This document shows positions 42,453 to 50,056 of a stretch of DNA of 62,141 bases, piece by piece. The DNA comes from an uncultured Acidobacteriaceae bacterium. GTDB lineage: Bacteria > Acidobacteriota > Terriglobia > Terriglobales > Acidobacteriaceae. Every line of letters starts with the position of its first letter. The first letter of the stretch is position 1. The DNA is taken from assembly GCA_937879855.1 (NCBI GenBank), contig CALFMO010000051.1, positions 1 through 62,141 of the forward strand, given 5' to 3'. A program made the translations under genes and the position numbers. Under the pieces are notes generated by a model. That model was not told where the DNA came from, ran no database searches, and saw only the letters and a program-made list of their open reading frames with translations.

Positions 42453-43127
42453 CTAGTCGTGAAGGACGACATTTAGAAGCGAACTATGAACTTGCAACCC
42501 AGCGCCGGCGTCGTAGTTGATGAAGCCTAACTTTCTGAACCGGTTCATGAAGAAACTGACACGCGACCGGGTTGTGCCCACCATCTCCGCGAGGGTCTCC
42601 TGACTGATCTTTGGAATTACAGTCTCGGGTACGCCGTCCTTACCGAAGTGGGCCAATAACAGCAGAACCCGAGCGAGCCTCTTTTCGCTGGAATTGAAGA
42701 GTTGATCAACCAGATCTTCTTCGTATCGTATGTTCCGGGCCAGCAGATACGCCACGAACAGATCAGAGAACGTGTGTTCTCGGTGAAGCGCAAGCATCAT
42801 GGCCTTCTTGTCAATTTGCAGAATTTCGCAGTCTGTCATCGTGGTTGCAGACCCCATGCGTAATGGCTGTCCGGCCAAAGCACCTTCTCCGAAAAACTCT
42901 CCTGCATTCAATATGCCCAGGGTTGCTTCCTTGCCGCTTTCGGACACAACCGTAAGTTTCACCTTTCCCTCCTGAAGATAGAAGACTGCGTCAGCCGCAT
43001 CCCCCTGGGCGAAGATTGTTTCCTTCCTGGGAAAGGCCACGACTTTCCGACCTTCCCCGATGGTGGCAAGGAATTTCCTCGGGTCGAAATCGCGCTCTTT
43101 CTTGGCCGGCATAGCTGGCGCCATCAA
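42453..43127 (-). CDS. Crp/Fnr-family transcription regulator, core paralog E
   Basis: The 224-aa protein starts at an ATG at 43127 (upstream AGAAAGAAG). Its barrel has GDAADAVFYLQEGKVKL and GEFFGEGALAGQ; its DNA-binding part has ETLAEMVGTTRSRVSFF then MNRFRKLGFINYDAG. It is very close to paralogs A, C and D, so it probably reads the same operator. A perfect inverted repeat of the consensus type lies 63 nt upstream (43191-43206), consistent with autoregulation. No Fnr-type cysteine cluster. Confidence 0.92.
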   Translation of the reverse strand: MMAPAMPAKKERDFDPRKFLATIGEGRKVVAFPRKETIFAQGDAADAVFYLQEGKVKLTVVSESGKEATLGILNAGEFFGEGALAGQPLRMGSATTMTDCEILQIDKKAMMLALHREHTFSDLFVAYLLARNIRYEEDLVDQLFNSSEKRLARVLLLLAHFGKDGVPETVIPKISQETLAEMVGTTRSRVSFFMNRFRKLGFINYDAGAGLQVHSSLLNVVLHD

Positions 43128-43190
43128 TGGCTTCTTTCTTGCGTGGAGCTACACTCTCAAATATTGTGCCAGAATTTAAATCGCGAAAAC

Positions 43191-43206
43191 TGTGCACTTT
43201 TGCACA
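43191..43206. promoter_or_regulatory. Exact TGnnCA-N4-TGnnCA palindrome, full inverted repeat
   Basis: TGTGCA-CTTT-TGCACA is a perfect 6+6 inverted repeat 63 nt upstream of the Crp paralog E start. Confidence 0.6.
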
Positions 43207-43267
43207 GAATTAGCAAGAATCGCCAACGAGTCGAATGCAACCTGCCGCCCCCGCCAACTTGTTGCGA

Positions 43268-43283
43268 ATGAGCAATATTGAGC
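43268..43283. promoter_or_regulatory. Exact TGnnCA-N4-TGnnCA palindrome
   Basis: TGAGCA-ATAT-TGAGCA lies 34 nt upstream of the small zinc-motif gene at 43318. Confidence 0.5.
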
Positions 43284-43317
43284 ATTCTTGCAGCCGCAAA
43301 ACGTTGCACTATTTGAC

Positions 43318-43554
43318 AATGAAAACCAAGGAACTCACTGCGAAACAAATATTATCTGTGCCTTGTGTCCTACGTGTGGCGCGGCAACAGGAGATGCGTG
43401 TGAACTGCATACGGGTGCCCTGCGGACCGAGCCGCACCGAGACCGAAAACTTTCCGCAGCCGAGGCCGTGGAGACCGTCCAGCAAATGACGGCAGCCCTG
43501 AAGCCATCGCCGAAAGCCCGGATAAACATCCTCAGGTCAAGCGAGCAATTTTGA
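43318..43554 (+). pseudogene. Small zinc-motif protein gene with a two-base insertion
   Basis: From the ATG at 43318 the frame reads MKTKELTAKQILSVPC; it is then out of frame. Another frame continues PTCGAATGDACELHTG, ALRTEPHRDRKLSAAEAVE. The two join as ...VPCPTCGAA... if one TG of the TGTG near 43362-43367 is removed. The CxxC...C...H pattern resembles small DksA/zinc-binding proteins with GxxCEL and RTxPHxxR. It may be truly frameshifted or reflect a sequencing error. An exact palindrome lies 34 nt upstream. Confidence 0.6.
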
Positions 43555-43642
43555 TCAGACCTCCGAAGGCCCCGAATGAAAGAATTCACGAATGCTGAAG
43601 GAATGAAACGTTTGTGTCGTCCAACCGCTACGAGGAGGACCC

Positions 43643-44509
43643 ATGTGGAACCTTTCAAAGCATCGGAGAAATTCGCGGCTGTCCCACTCTCAACTTGAAT
43701 CATTGGTCTTACAACGCACAGCAGCACTACAGAACCTTTCGCAGCGGCTTCTCAGGGTGCAAGACGAGGAAAGACGGAGGGTGGCGCGTGACTTGCACGA
43801 CAGCACCGGCCAAACTCTGACTGCGCTGAAGATGGGCGTTGCGGTCCTTGAGCAAAAACTAAAACAAAACCAATGTACATCCGACGTGCTGTCCGAGATT
43901 GCTGCATTGGCTGATCAGGCGCTGCAGGAAATTCGCACCACGTCATACCTGCTGCATCCACCACTGTTGGATGAGGCAGGCTTCAATTCCGCCGCACAGT
44001 GGTATGTCGACGGTTTCGGGAAGCGAAGCGGGATTAAGGTAAACCTGGATCTCGCGACCAAACGTGAACGATTGCCTATCACGATCGAGACCGCCCTTTT
44101 CCGGGTACTACAGGAGAGTTTGACGAACGTGCATCGCCACTCTGGAGCTTTAGAGGTCAGCATCCGTTTTCAATACCAAGCCGAAACTGTAATGCTTGAG
44201 ATACGAGATTGCGGACGCGGTATACCAATAGAGCTATTGAATCGACTCCGTGAAGCGAGCTCTGAAACGGGCGTCGGTCTGGCGGGAATGCGCGAGCGCT
44301 TGAACGAACTGAACGGCAAGCTTGAAATCGAATCAGATGGTCATGGAACGAGCATGCGGGCCATAGTTCCCCTACCTGCGACAGCTCGATCTGCCGAGAC
44401 CAGAGACTGCCGACAGTTTGTTTTGTCCGCACACGCCGGGCTGATGGCTGGCAATTTTCCGAAAGGCACATCGGTCTCGGCTTCGGAACAGGTTGCGTCT
44501 GGATTTTGA
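43643..44509 (+). CDS. Cytosolic sensor histidine kinase (NarX/DesK-type)
   Basis: The ATG at 43643 follows CGAGGAGGACCC. The HisKA_3 region has ERRRVARDLHDSTGQTLTAL with phospho-His at about H52. The ATPase domain has QESLTNVHRH (N box), DCGRGIP (G1) and GVGLAGMRERL (G2). There are no membrane spans or PAS domain, so the signal input is either the short N-terminal coil or a partner protein. Such kinases phosphorylate LuxR-type regulators, yet no intact regulator is adjacent; only relics lie within this window (27475, 31760, 38063). Confidence 0.9.
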   Translation: MWNLSKHRRNSRLSHSQLESLVLQRTAALQNLSQRLLRVQDEERRRVARDLHDSTGQTLTALKMGVAVLEQKLKQNQCTSDVLSEIAALADQALQEIRTTSYLLHPPLLDEAGFNSAAQWYVDGFGKRSGIKVNLDLATKRERLPITIETALFRVLQESLTNVHRHSGALEVSIRFQYQAETVMLEIRDCGRGIPIELLNRLREASSETGVGLAGMRERLNELNGKLEIESDGHGTSMRAIVPLPATARSAETRDCRQFVLSAHAGLMAGNFPKGTSVSASEQVASGF

Positions 44510-44564
44510 TGCACCTCTTGGTCAAGTAATGACTTCTTGACACGACTGGGGAATCTCAAATTTC

Positions 44565-44951
44565 ATGGGCATCGCCAAGAACGTTTCATGGTGCGATCCG
44601 ATGGGCGCACGACCGGAAACGGCAAAATTGAAGTGGACATTGATTCGCGGCAAACGGGTGGCGGTGACCGCAGGTTTGGTCGCGGTTGTCACTGTCATCG
44701 TGGCTGTGGGTGTGATCTGGACTTGCACGGGATGTATCTATGCCGCGATACGACAAAGATCACGACGAAGAAAATCCCTCTCGGACTGGTCCATACTCCC
44801 AGAAGGTTCAGCTTCCCCATTCCCATGTTGGAATAAGATTACGCTCCCTTACGCGGGCCCCCGTGTTTCCATCTGTGAAAATGACCGCGTAGTCGCCGCC
44901 AAGTCAGACACTGAGTTTGGCTCTCTGCAGACCGTTTCTTCCATCATGTGA
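44565..44951 (+). CDS. Doubtful small membrane protein
   Basis: The ATG at 44565 starts a frame with one membrane span at about residues 33-52 (VTAGLVAVVTVIVAVGVIW). After it, the sequence is basic and then unconvincing. Another frame from an ATG at 44740 reads PRYDKDHDEENPSRTGPYSQ and also looks coding-like, so a frameshift may separate the two. No family is recognised. Confidence 0.35.
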   Translation: MGIAKNVSWCDPMGARPETAKLKWTLIRGKRVAVTAGLVAVVTVIVAVGVIWTCTGCIYAAIRQRSRRRKSLSDWSILPEGSASPFPCWNKITLPYAGPRVSICENDRVVAAKSDTEFGSLQTVSSIM

Positions 44952-44972
44952 GTCTCTGCCTCCTTAGGGATG

Positions 44973-44988
44973 AGCACTCTTGCTCAGA
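44973..44988. promoter_or_regulatory. Exact TGnnCA-N4-TGnnCA palindrome, full inverted repeat
   Basis: TGAGCA-CTCT-TGCTCA is a perfect 6+6 inverted repeat 92 nt upstream of the ATG at 45081. Confidence 0.6.
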
Positions 44989-45080
44989 CGATTGCCCGTT
45001 GAAGCGCTAACGTAGAGGTGTGCTTCCAGCCGAATCGCCGAGGCGTTCGAAAATCGCTCGCCGCTTTGCAGGGTGGACCG

Positions 45081-45857
45081 ATGGTGAAGCGAATTCCACC
45101 AATCCGGGTCATTTGTTTTTGTCTATTGGCTGCTTGCGGGGCATTGTGCCAGAAATCGGCTGACTTGATTCAGGAGCTACCGTTTGACGGGTCAAATTCA
45201 CCCAAAGGGCGGGGCGAGGAGATCCCCACCTCGAGACCCCTTCCTGACGCTCCGTCGGTAAGGCCTCCAACACAAGCAGAGGAATTCCGAACGTTCTTCG
45301 CAGAGGTACGTTTGCCGGTGACACTTACCGCGGTTGACGACAATGCGCGCGTAATCCGCGAAACAGACCTGGGCCACGTCAAAGCCGCAAGGCAACTCAG
45401 CTATACCGGTCGATATAAAGCGAGGTCTATCGAAGATAGGTCCAGCACCTTTTTTGGCAGGTACCTGTATCCGTCGGTGCTAAAGCAGAGGCTGCGTTAT
45501 CATCCTTCGACCAGCAACAGCTTAATGGGCCGGGCCACGTATGCAGCTTCGCGCATCTTTATCGTTCGTGACGACGCTGGAAAGGGAAGGCTGAACACCT
45601 CGTATTTCCTCGGGGTGTTGACTTCGGTCGCTATCCACACTGCTTACCGTCCATACTGGGCGCGATCTGCTTCGGCGACGTTCAACAATTTTGGTTCCAC
45701 GATTGGGAGCGATGCGGGGATCAACCTCTTCCACGAGTTTCAGCCCGGCCTCCTGCAAATGATGAAGGGCCACACGCCGACCTTCGTGTCTAAGATCGAA
45801 GCTCGCATCACCGACGACCAGACCCGGAGGAACGCCGCCTCCCTTCCGGCAAGATAA
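45081..45857 (+). CDS. Exported hypothetical protein, possible lipoprotein
   Basis: The ATG at 45081 follows AGGGTGGACCG. The N-terminus is VKRIPPIRVICFCLLAACGA, where LAAC could be a lipobox. The mature chain has a Pro-rich linker, then hydrophobic and aromatic segments including YAASRIFIVRDDAGKGRLNT, FLGVLTSVAIHTAYRPYW and NFGSTIGSDAGINLFHEFQP. This is a family of envelope proteins I have seen in acidobacteria without known role. A perfect operator-like palindrome is 92 nt upstream. Confidence 0.7.
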   Translation: MVKRIPPIRVICFCLLAACGALCQKSADLIQELPFDGSNSPKGRGEEIPTSRPLPDAPSVRPPTQAEEFRTFFAEVRLPVTLTAVDDNARVIRETDLGHVKAARQLSYTGRYKARSIEDRSSTFFGRYLYPSVLKQRLRYHPSTSNSLMGRATYAASRIFIVRDDAGKGRLNTSYFLGVLTSVAIHTAYRPYWARSASATFNNFGSTIGSDAGINLFHEFQPGLLQMMKGHTPTFVSKIEARITDDQTRRNAASLPAR

Positions 45858-45929
45858 TGCACTGTCGCTCAGTCCATTTCACTACGTCGCACCGTGAGGC
45901 CCCTACGGCAGGAGGTTTACGCCCGTGAT

Positions 45930-47507
45930 TCATGCTTCCATTTCGCGGGACGCTTCAGCTACATTTTTTTCATATGTATCGCTGACGCTGGAATTTGTTG
46001 GTCGCGCTCGAGGGCCGAAGAAGGCCTCTCCTACCAGTTTAAGAATGGTTTGGCGGTTTTGAGCGATGACCTTTAGCCACGCCATTTTCCCCATCATGGG
46101 GAAATAGATACCGCGGAAGCATAAGCGTGCGAGGAAGATATTGACGCGATAACCAAGAGGCTGGTCGTAGAGAGAATCGACCGCTCGGGCTAGAGCTTCC
46201 GGACTGTAGGCATGCTCCCAACCATATTTCACTTCGGCATGAGCTTCTTCAACCGTCATCTTCAGCGGCGTGTGGGCCATTTCAAACGGGAGGAACTTTT
46301 GCCAGTGCTGGGGGCGTGTCAGTCGGCCCGAGGCTTTTAGGCGCTTGTAGAGCGGCGTGGCGGGCAAGGGGGTCAGCAGTCCGAAAATGGGCAGGCCCGG
46401 AGGCCAGTTCCGAACTTCCGCGAGCGTGCGCTCTGCCACGCCCGGAGTATCGTTGTCCATGCCAAAGATAAATGATGTGATCGCGTAGACGTTGCGTTGC
46501 GCGAGGCGTTCGAGCACGGCGGCATATTCACCCGGTTTGTTGAATCCCTTGTTCACGTCCTTGAGATTGGTCGCGTCAATGGACTCCATGCCGATGAAGA
46601 TCCACTTGCCGCCGGAAGCCGCAATCAAATCGACCAGTTCTTCGTCGCGTAACAAGTTGGCGCTGATCTGGGCTACCCAATGTAGTTGAGCCTTGGCTGC
46701 GATGATGTCGCGCAACAGTGACTTGGTACGTTTAACGTTAATGGCGAAATTGTCGTCAATGAAGAAAACGGCTATCTGGCCCTTCTCCTTGCGTGCGCGG
46801 GCTTTTAGCAAGAGTAGTTCCGCGACGACGCTTTCGTTGGTACGGAACCGAATGGAGTCGCCGAAGAACCCCGTGACTGTGCAAAACTCGCAGCCGTAAG
46901 GACACCCTCGTCCGGACTCGACAGGGATGATGCGAAAGGTTCCCCATCCGTCAGCAACTTTTTGTAGCATTGGGGCAGCGATTCTGGGGACGTGGTTAAA
47001 CTGTTCGAGTTCGATCGAATCCCATGGAATCACGGGATACTGCTTCAGCGACGGCTTGCGCTCTCTGCCCGTATCGTCAAGCGGCGCGTAAATATCCTTG
47101 AGTTCTCCGCGAGCGGCGTCGTTCACAATCCGCGGCCAGATTTCATCGGCTTCTCCGAGAGCGACGGCGTCGGCGTGGCGTAGCCCGCCGTCGCGACCGA
47201 GGGCCTCATCAGGCAGTTCGGTAACATGAGGCCCGCCCATAACGACCCGAACTCCAGTGGAACGAACGGCATCGGCGATGCGATAAGCCTTGGCGATCAT
47301 TCGAGTCATGGCGCCGATACCAACCAGTCCGATTTCCTGTTCGCGAACATATTGCGTGATCTGCGCTTCATCCATCGGCTGGGCATTGCCATCAATTAGC
47401 AGCACTTCATGGTCAGGAGGAGTCAGGGCTTTGAGCAAGAACATCCATAGGTGCGGCATGAAGTTCCGAGTCACACCGTTGTCGGGGTTGTAGAGCAGAA
47501 TTCTCAT
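45930..47507 (-). CDS. B12-binding-domain radical SAM enzyme
   Basis: Residues about 1-140 form a cobalamin-binding Rossmann-like domain (LLYNPDN, GLVGIGAMTRM, VRVVMGGPHVTELP). The radical-SAM cluster motif is GRGCPYGCEFC, a CxxxCxxC with Cys at about 202, 206 and 209. C-terminal about 90 residues match the extension of lipid-, hopanoid- or bacteriochlorophyll-modifying class B methylases/cyclases. Starts considered: GTG at 47510 or ATG at 47507, with AAGGACCT upstream. It lies 72 nt downstream of a fatty-acid desaturase on the same strand, suggesting a lipid substrate (inference). Confidence 0.88.
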   Translation of the reverse strand: MRILLYNPDNGVTRNFMPHLWMFLLKALTPPDHEVLLIDGNAQPMDEAQITQYVREQEIGLVGIGAMTRMIAKAYRIADAVRSTGVRVVMGGPHVTELPDEALGRDGGLRHADAVALGEADEIWPRIVNDAARGELKDIYAPLDDTGRERKPSLKQYPVIPWDSIELEQFNHVPRIAAPMLQKVADGWGTFRIIPVESGRGCPYGCEFCTVTGFFGDSIRFRTNESVVAELLLLKARARKEKGQIAVFFIDDNFAINVKRTKSLLRDIIAAKAQLHWVAQISANLLRDEELVDLIAASGGKWIFIGMESIDATNLKDVNKGFNKPGEYAAVLERLAQRNVYAITSFIFGMDNDTPGVAERTLAEVRNWPPGLPIFGLLTPLPATPLYKRLKASGRLTRPQHWQKFLPFEMAHTPLKMTVEEAHAEVKYGWEHAYSPEALARAVDSLYDQPLGYRVNIFLARLCFRGIYFPMMGKMAWLKVIAQNRQTILKLVGEAFFGPRARPTNSSVSDTYEKNVAEASREMEA

Positions 47508-47579
47508 CACAGGTCCTTAACTTGAGTTCCAGCATTCATCGCACAAAGGGCAGCAGATTCGGACACGGGCTTCGTGCCC

Positions 47580-48476
47580 TTAATCTCCAGCGGCAGTTTG
47601 CGAGTGCTGCTGGGCACTCATGGGATTCAGTTGGCTCTGAGAGGCAGATAAGTGTGCGGACTTGATCTGCTTGGCAAGGCCAAATACCTTGAGCATCCAG
47701 ATTCCGTACCAGTTCATGTCTATCTCATACCAGCGTAGGCCGTGTCGGGCCGAAGTGGGATGCGCATGATGGTTGTTATGCCAACCTTCGCCAAATGTCA
47801 GCAGAGCGACAAGCCAGTTGTTCGTGGAATCATCTCGCGTGGCAAAGCGACGAGAGCCCCAGATATGTGTGGCTGAGTTCACCAACCACGTGGCGTGCAA
47901 GCCCACAACTGTGCGCAAGAAAACTCCCCAGAGCAGAAGAGGCAAGCCGCCAAGGGTGAACAGCAGAGCGGCCAGCACTAGGATCGGCAGGTAGTGATAC
48001 TTGGTGATCCATACATGAAACCTGTCATGGGCGAGATCAGGCACGTAGTGGGCCAGCGTGGTTGTGTCGTGGTGTATGGATCTTCCGGTGAGAATCCAGC
48101 CCATATGCGACCACCATTTCCCATCACGCGGTGAGTGCGGATCGCCTGCTTGGTCCGTGAACTGATGATGAATACGGTGCGTAGCGACCCAGAAGATGGG
48201 TCCGCCTTCGAGAGTCAGCGTGCTGCAGAACGTCAAAAAGTACTCGACCCACTTGGGAGTTCTGTAGCTGCGATGCGTGAGCAGCCGATGATAGCCCATC
48301 CCTATTCCTAGGCTTCCGGATATCCACCAGAGGCCAATTGCGATGAAGAGAGCTTTCCAGGTAAAGAAAAACAGGGCGGCAATGGCGCCGATATGAAAGG
48401 CGACCATAAAAAAAATTGTTACCCAGTTGATGCCGCTGTTGGCAGCTAACTCTGTCGGTGGACCCTGGTTTGGCAT
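47580..48476 (-). CDS. Acyl-CoA/fatty-acid desaturase (membrane, three His boxes)
   Basis: This is a membrane di-iron desaturase. The three histidine boxes are HRLLTH (63-68), HRIHH (100-104) and HNNHH (about 234-238). Hydrophobic pairs at about 20-55 and 165-195 are the four spans of the SCD/Ole1-like fold. The ATG at 48476 follows GAAGGAGGAACTCC. The probable reaction is delta-9 desaturation of a saturated acyl chain. It is the first gene of a likely two-gene unit with the radical-SAM enzyme. Confidence 0.92.
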   Translation of the reverse strand: MPNQGPPTELAANSGINWVTIFFMVAFHIGAIAALFFFTWKALFIAIGLWWISGSLGIGMGYHRLLTHRSYRTPKWVEYFLTFCSTLTLEGGPIFWVATHRIHHQFTDQAGDPHSPRDGKWWSHMGWILTGRSIHHDTTTLAHYVPDLAHDRFHVWITKYHYLPILVLAALLFTLGGLPLLLWGVFLRTVVGLHATWLVNSATHIWGSRRFATRDDSTNNWLVALLTFGEGWHNNHHAHPTSARHGLRWYEIDMNWYGIWMLKVFGLAKQIKSAHLSASQSQLNPMSAQQHSQTAAGD

Positions 48477-48678
48477 AAATGGAGTTCCTCCTTCCCTGAT
48501 TCAGCGCGCCGGATCAATGTCGCTCTATCCAGACGTCCGTTGCGTCAAGAATGCAGCAGAAGGTGACTGGTTCCTATTGCCCGTACCAAACCATTAGTGT
48601 CGAACTCCGGGACCACCGAAAACTGTTCAAAATTGATCGTTTTGCGAATTGCGGAGCTAGAACTTAGGATTTCCAGTG

Positions 48679-48903
48679 ATGGCCAATACATCCATCGAAG
48701 CCTGCCCGCCAATCGACGAATTCCTGCCAAATGACGGTGTATCAGTCTCTTCTGCACTCGGACTTCAGCCAACGGTGGCTATTACAAAACAGGCAATAGC
48801 CAAGTGGTTGGCAGTGAGTCAAATCCGCACGGATCCAATCTTCCGCGCCGTGGATTGCGAAGGATCGCCGAGAAGAGAAGGCTGTCATCTCCCATGCTGG
48901 TAG
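48679..48903 (+). CDS. Doubtful small hypothetical protein
   Basis: The ATG at 48679 follows TTAGGATTTCC. The first half reads ANTSIEACPPIDEFLPNDGV, coding-like, while the second half is less so. No family. Between 48904 and 49177 nothing else is supported. Confidence 0.35.
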   Translation: MANTSIEACPPIDEFLPNDGVSVSSALGLQPTVAITKQAIAKWLAVSQIRTDPIFRAVDCEGSPRREGCHLPCW

Positions 48904-49177
48904 AGGTTGTCAAAACCTAAAGACATAGACGAACGGTTGAAGAAGGTAATGCAGGCAGCGTAGTTTGATCAGACGGGCGGCGGGGTGTTCCACGCCTTCG
49001 CCTCTATGCATTCTTCGATCTTTCTCTTCCCCACGAAGTCCCTGCGTTGCGTACTAAAACGGGATCATACCCGGCGGGAATCTGACTTGTGCATTAGGAC
49101 AGTTCGCCTATACCGCGCAATGCATCATAGAAGCGGCAATTGTTTGTCCATACAACACAGCGCCTACAGGAGGAAAC

Positions 49178-49510
49178 ATGAAGAATGCGATTTTCGCGAC
49201 CATTGCGGTTGCAGTGATTTGCACAGCCGGGGCCGTCGCTCAGGATCAAAACCAAGATCGGCATGATCAACAGGCAACCTCACACCGCGTTAGAAAGGCG
49301 ACCGTGAGAGGCTACGTTCGAAAAGATGGCGACAATTACGTGGTGGAAGATGACCGGGACAAAACACGCTACCGGGTTCAAAACACGGAAGCGATACGAG
49401 AGCATGAGGGGCATCATGTTCAGGTTAACGCGCGACTGCACGAAGACGATCGTTCGCTGGAGGTGAACAAAGTAAAAAGGCTTAACGACGACGAGCACCG
49501 CGACCACTAG
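49178..49510 (+). CDS. Secreted OB-like small protein, relative of 19652-20068
   Basis: The ATG at 49178 has CAGGAGGAAAC. A signal peptide ends at AVAQ. The mature part is charged and beta-rich: KATVRGYVRKDGDNYVVED, YRVQNTEAIREHEGHHV and LEVNKVKRL. The EHEGHHVQVNA segment matches DEHVGHQVTLTG in the 19652 protein, so both are of the same OB-like secreted family (DUF5818 type). Periplasmic; ligand unknown. Confidence 0.75.
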   Translation: MKNAIFATIAVAVICTAGAVAQDQNQDRHDQQATSHRVRKATVRGYVRKDGDNYVVEDDRDKTRYRVQNTEAIREHEGHHVQVNARLHEDDRSLEVNKVKRLNDDEHRDH

Positions 49511-49762
49511 TAAGGAATAATCTCCGCAAAACTCGAGCAGCTTGCCAGCGAAGGGGCGGCCTCCGATCTTCCCGGAAGATGCCGGCCTCGGTAGTATTCT
49601 TACCCGACTACCTGAAATAGAAGTAGAAGAGGGCTGATCCGCCACTATCAGCCCCAGCCCAATTTGGTGTCAGATTTGGTGTCAAAACGCGCCTATTTTA
49701 GCGGTTTTTGCCGACTCGTCCGACTATTAAAGCCTTTGCCGTCAGCAAGATGCAATTATGCT

Positions 49763-49813
49763 AATTCCATGGCATGGAAGAGGTCGTCGGTTCGATCCCG
49801 ACCAGGTCCACCA
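49763..49813 (+). tRNA. 3' fragment of tRNA-Ala (GGC), probable attachment site
   Basis: The sequence contains an anticodon arm TTCC-ATGGCAT-GGAA, AGGTC, a perfect T-arm GTCGG-TTCGATC-CCGAC, and CAGGTCCACCA. The 5' acceptor strand (expected GGACCTG) and D-arm are missing; the sequence upstream does not fold as tRNA. Such 3' fragments are left where an element integrates into a tRNA gene. A direct repeat ATTTGGTGTCA lies just upstream (about 49661-49685). Confidence 0.6.
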
Positions 49814-50056
49814 AATCTCTCAAAAAACCTTATACCTTGGCGACAGCCTGCCACCGCGGCGTTTGTGTCATGGTTTGTGACCCTTGGAGACACCAGCGAA
49901 ACAGTTTTCGTGTTGACAAAATCCCCGCTATTAGGCCAAGATCGCAAACTGCCGATTACCAAGACGGAGTTCAGGATCGGCGAGCTGTGATGTTTATTCT
50001 GAGCGATTCAAGCAAGAATTTCTAACACAAGTTCACGAGCGAGGAGAAGCCTGCCT

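Noticed and set aside
13711..48639. TGnnCA-like hits at 13711, 31673, 36738 and 48624 as further operator sites
   Set aside because: They lie inside the HKAINSDQF coding-like repeat and each has one or more mismatches, so repeat identity explains them.
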